Source: Actinocrinis sp035653575
GTDB taxonomy: Bacteria; Actinomycetota; Actinomycetes; Streptomycetales; Catenulisporaceae
Assembly (NCBI RefSeq): GCF_035653575.1
Contig: NZ_DASRBQ010000124.1
Span: 55,548-119,547, forward strand
DNA length: 64,000 nt
Direction of reading: 5' to 3'
Part shown: positions 60,550-64,000 of the stretch, one piece after another
How the letters are laid out: every line of letters begins with the position of its first letter
Numbering within the stretch: position 1 is the stretch's first letter
Position numbers and translations under genes: made by a program
Notes under the pieces: generated by a model
What the model saw: the letters and a program-made list of their open reading frames with translations, nothing else
Databases searched by the model: none
Told to the model about the DNA's origin: nothing

Positions 60550-61757
60550 GCGGCCGCCTCGTCATCGAGATCGGACCCCGCGTCCAGGTCCTGCGCGCCG
60601 TCCAACCCGAAGGTCTGCGCCGGATCCCAGTGCAGCAGCACCGGCTCGCCCGGGCGATGGATCTCGCGGCCGGTGTTCTGCTCGAAGACGCTCATCTCCT
60701 CGCAGCCGACCTGCGGCCCCCACGGCATCTTGACCAGGTACTGCGTGGAGACGCCGATGAACGAGGTGTCGCTGACCACGCCGCCGGTCAGCACGTTGTG
60801 CCCGCTCGGGATCCGCGCCGCGTCGGTGGCCAGCGAGACCTTCTCCGGCCGCACGCCCGCGATGATCCGGCCCGTGTCAACCCGGCTGCGCGCGGCCGGC
60901 AGGGTGAGCCGCTGGCCCTGCGCGTCGACGCTGATCGTGTCTCCGTCCTTGGCGGTCACCTCGCCGATGATCAGGTTGGACTGGCCGAGGAAGTTCGCCA
61001 CGAAGGTGGAGGCGGGGTTCTCGTACAGGTCGGCCGGCGAGCCGAGCTGCTCGATCCGCCCGGAGTTCATCACCGCGATGGTGTCGGCCATGGTCATCGC
61101 CTCCTCCTGATCGTGCGTCACGTGCACGAAGGTGAGGCCGACCTCGGTCTGGATCCGCTTGAGCTCGATCTGCATCTGCCGGCGCAGCTTGAGGTCCAGC
61201 GCGCCGAGCGGCTCGTCGAGCAGCAGCACCTGCGGCTGGTTGATCAGGGCCCTGGCCACCGCGACCCGCTGCTGCTGGCCGCCGGAGAGCTGGGCCGGCT
61301 TGCGCTTGGCGAGGTGGCCGAGCTCCACCAGGTCAAGCATCTGCTCGACCTGTGCCTTCACGTCCTTGATGCCGCGCCTGCGCAGTCCGAAGGCCACGTT
61401 CTCGAAGATGTCCAGGTGCGGGAAAAGCGCATAGTTCTGGAAGACGGTGTTGACCGGCCGCTTGTACGGCTTGAGGTCCGTCACCTCGCGCTGCCCCAGG
61501 AAGATCCGGCCATGCGTCGGGTCTTCGAGCCCGGAGACCATACGCAGCGTCGTCGTCTTACCGCAGCCGGAGGCGCCGAGCAGCGCGAAGAACGAGCCCT
61601 GCGGGATCGTCAGGCTGATGTCGTCCACTGCGGTGAACGCACCGAACCGCTTCGTAACGCGCTCCAGCCGCAGGTCACTGCCGCCCGCGTTGCCGCCGGT
61701 GTCACCGATCGCGCCGATGCCCGCGCCTGTCTCGATGGTCGCCATGTTCGTCACCAT
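60546..61757 (-). CDS. potA: Polyamine ABC transporter ATPase (PotA-like)
   Basis: A 403-residue ATPase. Walker A is GASGCGKTT at 61-69, the Q-loop Gln107 is in TVFQNYALFP, the signature LSGGQQQR is at 157-164, and Walker B VLLLDEP is at 177-183, followed by the switch histidine in HVTHDQEEA. A C-terminal TOBE-type regulatory domain (about 285-385) is present, ending in an acidic tail. The first 25 residues are Gly/Ala-rich and atypical. The ATG at 61757 overlaps the potD stop (TGATG). The subunit drives import with PotB and PotC. Confidence 0.95.
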   Translation of the reverse strand: MVTNMATIETGAGIGAIGDTGGNAGGSDLRLERVTKRFGAFTAVDDISLTIPQGSFFALLGASGCGKTTTLRMVSGLEDPTHGRIFLGQREVTDLKPYKRPVNTVFQNYALFPHLDIFENVAFGLRRRGIKDVKAQVEQMLDLVELGHLAKRKPAQLSGGQQQRVAVARALINQPQVLLLDEPLGALDLKLRRQMQIELKRIQTEVGLTFVHVTHDQEEAMTMADTIAVMNSGRIEQLGSPADLYENPASTFVANFLGQSNLIIGEVTAKDGDTISVDAQGQRLTLPAARSRVDTGRIIAGVRPEKVSLATDAARIPSGHNVLTGGVVSDTSFIGVSTQYLVKMPWGPQVGCEEMSVFEQNTGREIHRPGEPVLLHWDPAQTFGLDGAQDLDAGSDLDDEAAA

Positions 61758-63067
61758 CAGCCCGTCACCTGCAGGTACTTCTTCGTGTACTCGTCGAGCT
61801 TGGCGACGCTGATCGCCATGAACGGCTTGGCGGTGGCCAGCTCCTGCGGGGTAGGCACGATCAGCGGATTCGACGCGGCGGTCGAGTCCAGCGTCTTGAG
61901 CGCGTCGACGGCGCCCTCGACCACCGGGATGTAGTTGATGTAGTCGTCCAGCTCCGCCGCGACCTTGGGCTGAAGGTAGTAGTTCATCAGCTTTTCGGCG
62001 TTGGTCTTGTGCCGCGCGTAGTTCGGGATGCACATGTTGTCGTACCAGGACAGCGAGCCTTCCTGCGGGAAGACCGTCTTGAGGTAGTCGATGCCGAGCG
62101 CGGCCACGTCGCCGGAGTAGGCCATGGTCACGACGGTGTTGCCCTGGGTGAAGTCGGAGAGGTAGTCGTTGCCCGAGTAGGCACGCACCTGTCCGGCGTC
62201 CTTCGCCTTCTGGATGTAGGCGATCGCGGCGTTGAAGTCGTCGTCGGTGAACTTCGACGGGTCCTTGCCGAGCGCCATCAGCGCGAACGCGACCGTGTCC
62301 TCCATCTCGGCCATCAGCGAGACCTTGCCCTTGAGGTCCGGCCGGGTGAACAGCTCCTTGATCGAGGTGATCGGCGTGGAGATCAGCTTGGCGTTGTAGG
62401 CGATCACGGTGAAGCCCGAGGCCCACGGCACCGTGTACTGGCGGCCCGGATCGACCGGCACGTTGGCCATCTGCGGCGTCATGTTGCCGTGGTTGGGGAT
62501 GTTCGCCAGGTTCAGCTTCTGGATGTAGTCGTTCTCGCGCAGCTTCGGGATCATGTAGTCGGACAGCACCATCAGGTCCCGGCCGGTGTCCTTGCCGCCG
62601 GCCAGCATGGGGTCGATCGTCGTGTAGAACTCGTTGTTGTCGTTGATGTCTTCGGTGTAGTTGACCGTGATCCCGGTCTGCGCCTTGAAGTCGTCGAGCG
62701 TCGGGTGCTTGTTCTTGTCCTTCGAGTCGATGTCGATGTACGCGGGCCAGTTGGAGAAGTTGATCACCTTCTCGGTGGCCGAGTAGTCGGTGCCCGCGTG
62801 GCCGGTGGCCTGTGCGACCGGGACGGTCTTGTGCGCGGGCGCGGTACCGCAGGCCGCGAGCGACCCGGCGCCGGCAACCGCGAGGCCGCCAAGGGCAGCG
62901 TTGCGCAGAATGGCGCGCCTGCTTACCGCAGCCGATTGGGCATAAGTCGCGGACGAGCGTCGTAGCGAACCAGCCTGTGCTGCGCGGGCGAGAAGCTGAG
63001 CCTGCTCCTGCGCCTGCTCCAACTGCTGCGGTGTGGCTATGTGTGCGGAGCGTGCGGCCTCGGACAT
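61757..63067 (-). CDS. potD: Polyamine-binding lipoprotein (PotD-like), Tat signal
   Basis: A 436-residue extracellular polyamine-binding protein. The twin-arginine motif SRRAILR is at 49-55, followed by a hydrophobic core (AALGGLAVAGAGSLAAC) and lipobox LAAC ending at Cys73, so the protein is a Tat-exported lipoprotein. The mature part shows the PotD/PotF fold: FSNWPAYIDIDS, VNYTEDINDNNEFYTTI, MVLSDYMIPKL, PWASGFTVIAYN, and VTMAYSGDVAAL. The first 48 residues are an unusually long Gln/Ala-rich extension before the signal; no internal start was found that removes it. GGAAGG lies before the ATG. It is the first gene of the transporter. Confidence 0.94.
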   Translation of the reverse strand: MSEAARSAHIATPQQLEQAQEQAQLLARAAQAGSLRRSSATYAQSAAVSRRAILRNAALGGLAVAGAGSLAACGTAPAHKTVPVAQATGHAGTDYSATEKVINFSNWPAYIDIDSKDKNKHPTLDDFKAQTGITVNYTEDINDNNEFYTTIDPMLAGGKDTGRDLMVLSDYMIPKLRENDYIQKLNLANIPNHGNMTPQMANVPVDPGRQYTVPWASGFTVIAYNAKLISTPITSIKELFTRPDLKGKVSLMAEMEDTVAFALMALGKDPSKFTDDDFNAAIAYIQKAKDAGQVRAYSGNDYLSDFTQGNTVVTMAYSGDVAALGIDYLKTVFPQEGSLSWYDNMCIPNYARHKTNAEKLMNYYLQPKVAAELDDYINYIPVVEGAVDALKTLDSTAASNPLIVPTPQELATAKPFMAISVAKLDEYTKKYLQVTG

Positions 63068-63116
63068 CGTGGAGGGGCCTTCCTGCTGGAGACGTGGGGG
63101 TATATCAGTCCCGTCA

Positions 63117-63132
63117 CGCGCCCGCGGGCGCG
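63117..63132. promoter_or_regulatory. 16-bp perfect palindrome upstream of potD
   Basis: CGCGCCCGCGGGCGCG is an exact palindrome 50 nt upstream of the potD start codon, next to TATATC at about 63101, a possible -10 region. It may be a regulator site for the transporter or a GC-rich coincidence. Confidence 0.3.
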
Positions 63133-63209
63133 GTAGAGAGTAGGAGGGTGACTGGCTTAGCCGCGGGGCCAGGTCAGGAACCCGCGCGCCAGTGATCTAC
63201 CGGTCGTAT

Positions 63210-64000
63210 TCAGATGGTGAAGATGGTCCGGTGCCAGGCTTTGCGCGCCGTGCCGGTCACGTCGTGCATGACGTGCTTGACCTGCGTGTACTCCTCGAAG
63301 GAGTAAGCCGACATGTCCTTGCCGTAGCCGGATTGCTTGAAGCCGCCGTGCGGCATCTCGCTGACGATCGGGATGTGATCGTTGATCCAGACGCAGCCGG
63401 CCTTGATGTCGCGGCTTGCCCGGTGCGCGCGGACCAGGTCCTTGGTCCACGCGGAGGCGGCCAGGCCGAACGGGGTGTCGTTGGCCAGCCGGATCGCCTC
63501 GTCGTCGCCGTCGAAGGGCAGCGCGACGAGTACGGGGCCGAAGATCTCCTCGCGGACGATCTCGGAGTCCTGGGGTGCGCCCGTGATGAGTGTGGGCCGG
63601 TAGTACGCGCCGTCGGCCCACGGCGTTCCGCGCAGTTCGGCGGGCTCTTCGCCGCCGACGACGACCTTGGCGCCCTGGGTGCGCGCACGCTCTACGTACC
63701 CTGCGACTCGGTCGCGCTGGCGGTGCGAGCTGAGCGGGCCGAGGTCGGTCGCCTCGTCGAACGGATCGCCGAGGCGCACCCTCGCGAAGAGGTCGGCGAC
63801 ACCGGCGACGAACTCGTCGAAGAGTGAGCGGTGCACGTAAGCGCGCGTCGCCGCGGTGCAGTCCTGCCCGGTGTTGATCAGCGAACCGGCCACCGCGCCG
63901 TGCACGGCCGCCTCAAGGTCCGCATCGTCGAAGACGACGAACGGCGCCTTTCCGCCGAGCTCCAGGTGCACTCGCTTGACCGTTTCCGACGCGAGCTGGG
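63210..64000 (-). CDS. Aminoaldehyde dehydrogenase (5'-truncated by window end)
   Basis: The C-terminal 263 residues of an aldehyde dehydrogenase are visible, and the gene continues beyond 64000. The catalytic glutamate is in LELGGKAP and the cysteine in NTGQDC, followed by EEIFGPVLVALPF and a C-terminal WINDHIPIVSEMPHGGFKQSGYGKDMS. This pattern matches gamma-aminobutyraldehyde dehydrogenases (PatD/PuuC type). The location next to potDABC, an amine oxidase and gabT supports oxidation of 4-aminobutanal to GABA. The first bases of the window end encode ...ASETVKRVHLELGG in frame, so it is a real open frame and not an internal start. Confidence 0.88.
   Translation of the reverse strand, partial: QLASETVKRVHLELGGKAPFVVFDDADLEAAVHGAVAGSLINTGQDCTAATRAYVHRSLFDEFVAGVADLFARVRLGDPFDEATDLGPLSSHRQRDRVAGYVERARTQGAKVVVGGEEPAELRGTPWADGAYYRPTLITGAPQDSEIVREEIFGPVLVALPFDGDDEAIRLANDTPFGLAASAWTKDLVRAHRASRDIKAGCVWINDHIPIVSEMPHGGFKQSGYGKDMSAYSFEEYTQVKHVMHDVTGTARKAWHRTIFTI

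Overview
This window is chromosomal DNA from a very GC-rich, mycelial-type actinobacterium. Evidence for this is strong third-position G/C bias, frequent GTG and TTG starts, ThyX instead of ThyA, RNase J, DUF2510 and DUF4190 proteins, and a mycobacterial/streptomycete type VII (ESX) secretion locus. The order rimP-nusA-ylxR-infB-DUF503-rbfA-truB-ribF / ESX locus / rpsO-pnp-M16-dapB / thyX-dapA-rnj is the core order I know from Streptomyces, so a relative in Streptomycetales or Catenulisporales is most likely. No rRNA, tRNA, CRISPR array, insertion sequence or prophage was found.

Layout. (1) 0.5-5.5 kb, plus strand: an orphan ABC substrate-binding lipoprotein, then thyX, dapA and RNase J. (2) 5.6-8.5 kb, minus strand: a tight three-gene cassette. 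It holds a WXG100-like N-domain protein, an ESX-style effector with a C-terminal arginine-type ADP-ribosyltransferase domain (R-S-ExE), and an ADP-ribosylglycohydrolase that could reverse the modification. (3) 8.5-14.2 kb, minus strand: rpsO, pnp, an M16 peptidase, dapB and a small membrane protein. (4) 14.3-28.6 kb: the ESX core, with eccD, eccC, mycP, eccB, eccE, an unknown ESX protein and an EspI-like MinD ATPase with a very long Pro-rich arm. No esxA/esxB pair is present. (5) 28.8-31.9 kb: an M20 peptidase, ribF and a small membrane protein. (6) 31.97-39.2 kb, minus strand: the rimP-nusA-ylxR-infB-DUF503-rbfA-truB translation operon. (7) 39.4-50 kb: proS, a TPR-like protein, an MGMT-family protein, a DUF4081/GNAT acetyltransferase, ispG-rip-dxr, a DUF4190 protein and an aldehyde dehydrogenase. 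(8) 50.2-52.2 kb: an orphan DUF2510/VirD4-like membrane ATPase. (9) 52.5-64 kb: a polyamine/GABA block with gabT, mmsA, an FAD amine oxidase, a potDABC-type transporter and a truncated aldehyde dehydrogenase. Within this block lie a PAP2 phosphatase and a LuxR-VOC fusion protein.

How it fits together. Regions 1, 3, 5 and 6 are housekeeping. The two accessory parts are the ESX machine and the effector/hydrolase cassette. The thyX-dapA-rnj block is inverted relative to dapB compared with the order I know from mycobacteria and Streptomyces, and the cassette lies exactly at that junction. I infer that the cassette encodes a secreted ADP-ribosylating toxin, its secretion partner and its antidote, possibly exported by the ESX machine 6 kb away. 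This is the most interesting candidate system here. The polyamine block would import putrescine or spermidine and oxidise it through aminoaldehydes and GABA.

Regulatory DNA is also informative. Several genes have a TAnnnT hexamer 6-7 nt before the start codon, suggesting leaderless mRNAs. Most convergent gene pairs share strong perfect hairpins. A 24-bp near-perfect palindrome sits in the divergent eccD/eccC promoter.
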